Below are positions 63,462 through 64,000 of a stretch of DNA of 64,000 nucleotides, one piece after another (position 1 is the stretch's first letter; every line of letters begins with the position of its first letter). Both the position numbers and the translations under genes were made by a program. The notes below the pieces were generated by a model. The model was not told where the DNA came from. It was given only the letters and a program-made list of their open reading frames with translations, and searched no databases. This DNA comes from JAJVID01 sp963743425 (GTDB lineage: Bacteria; Acidobacteriota; Blastocatellia; RBC074): the NCBI GenBank assembly GCA_963743425.1, contig CAVUPU010000006.1, forward strand, positions 1-64,000, given 5' to 3'.

Positions 63462-63575
63462 CGGCCTTGTCCTCCTATTTTCTCTCGGCCAGCCAGCGCG
63501 ATCAGGCCGTCTGCCAGCGAGCCGCGCCAGTTCAGATATTCGTGTCCTCCGGCGAATTCTGAGTAGATGACCGCA
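63460..63575 (-). pseudogene. C-terminal fragment of an alpha/beta esterase
   Basis: The frame reads YAVIYSEFAGGHEYLNWRGS then LADGLIALAGREKIGGQGR and TGA (63460-63462), which overlaps the ATG of the next gene. Enterochelin-esterase-like enzymes end in this way, with the catalytic His in G-G-H-x-x-x-x-W-R. Everything upstream is replaced by the end of an ADOP permease gene. Only ~38 residues remain. Confidence 0.55.
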
Positions 63576-63600
63576 TAACTTCTCCTCGTTCGAGTTCGGC

Positions 63601-64000
63601 TCATTCACACCGAAGAGCGATCATCGGATCCACTTTCGTCGCCCGCCGCGCCGGAATCCAGCAGGCCACCAGCGCCACCACGACCAACAAGACCGTGACG
63701 GCAGTGAACGTCAACAGGTCGGTAGGCTTGACGCTGAAGAGCAAAGCGCTCATCAGGCGCGTCAGTCCGTAGGCCATCGCCAATCCGATGACCACGCCCG
63801 CGCCGGCCAGCAACATCCCCTGCCCGATCAGCAGGCGCAGCACGTCGGCGGCTTGCGCGCCCATTGCGACGCGGATGCCGATCTCGTGCGTGCGTTGCGT
63901 GACGGTGTAAGACATCACGCCGTAGATGCCGACCAGCGCCAATACCAGCGCCACTGACGCGAACAGGATCAACAGCGTCAGGTTCAGCTTCTCCGTCGCC
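63601..64000 (-). CDS. ADOP-type ABC transporter permease, C-terminal part (runs off the window)
   Basis: An open frame continues to the window edge and encodes the last FtsX block: LTLLILFASVALVLALVGIY, GVMSYTVTQRTHEIGIRVAM, GMLLAGAGVVIGLAMAYGLT, FTAVTVLLVVVALVACWIPA and RRATKVDPMIALRCE. This is the standard C-terminus of the permease family and closely resembles the gene at 59521. The in-frame ATG at 63972 is inside the domain, so the true start lies beyond 64000. Confidence 0.88.
   Translation of the reverse strand, partial: ATEKLNLTLLILFASVALVLALVGIYGVMSYTVTQRTHEIGIRVAMGAQAADVLRLLIGQGMLLAGAGVVIGLAMAYGLTRLMSALLFSVKPTDLLTFTAVTVLLVVVALVACWIPARRATKVDPMIALRCE

Overview
The window looks like a chromosomal accessory region from an Acidobacteriota member, most likely of the Blastocatellia type; this is inferred from gene content, not from a marker gene. 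The supporting signs are several duplicated FtsX/MacB-type permeases of the ADOP kind (acidobacterial duplicated orphan permeases), a TPR-CHAT protein beside an ECF-like sigma factor and a membrane anti-sigma-like protein, many secreted proteases and serine hydrolases, and moderately high GC. I found no rRNA, tRNA or CRISPR array.

Layout. 1-9.5 kb: a decayed subtilase, a TPR-CHAT caspase-like protein with four frameshifts, an IS remnant, a sigma factor and a membrane regulator, separated by large palindromic repeats. 9.5-12.4 kb: a secreted subtilase with PA14, FN3 and BACON domains. 12.5-20.7 kb: an RHS polymorphic-toxin island. It has one full RHS protein with a C-terminal HExxH tip, a run of orphan or relic tips, and an immunity-type gene 1 to 3 bases after each tip. 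One of these is a TIMP-like protein (metalloproteinase-inhibitor fold) placed exactly where the immunity protein of an HExxH toxin should be. 20.7-26.4 kb: gene scraps (BshC, Uma2), Smr, P5C dehydrogenase, a second TIMP-like protein, a TlpA thioredoxin and RNase H. 26.6-29 kb: a TIR-NB-ARC-TPR protein, a likely immune effector. 29-36 kb: permease, PHP hydrolase, glutamine-synthetase-family enzyme, PIG-L deacetylase and Gfo/Idh oxidoreductase. 36.2-37.1 kb: a group II intron with its reverse transcriptase deleted. 37.3-64 kb, all minus strand: threonine dehydratase, YdbS/YdbT PH-domain proteins, a histidine kinase broken by a 207-bp structured repeat, two ABC-2 exporter sets around an S9 peptidase, an adhesin-like lipoprotein, YceI, a cytochrome c/copper-monooxygenase-like protein, and ADOP permeases alternating with beta-lactamase-fold hydrolases.

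Two features run through the whole window. First, intergenic gaps are packed with many different large imperfect palindromes, at least ten sequence families, several of which end or cut genes. Second, many otherwise well-conserved genes carry a single frameshift, mostly a net +1. That may be sequence error or real decay and should be settled before any gene is called dead. Frameshifted but otherwise complete genes are given below as single spans.
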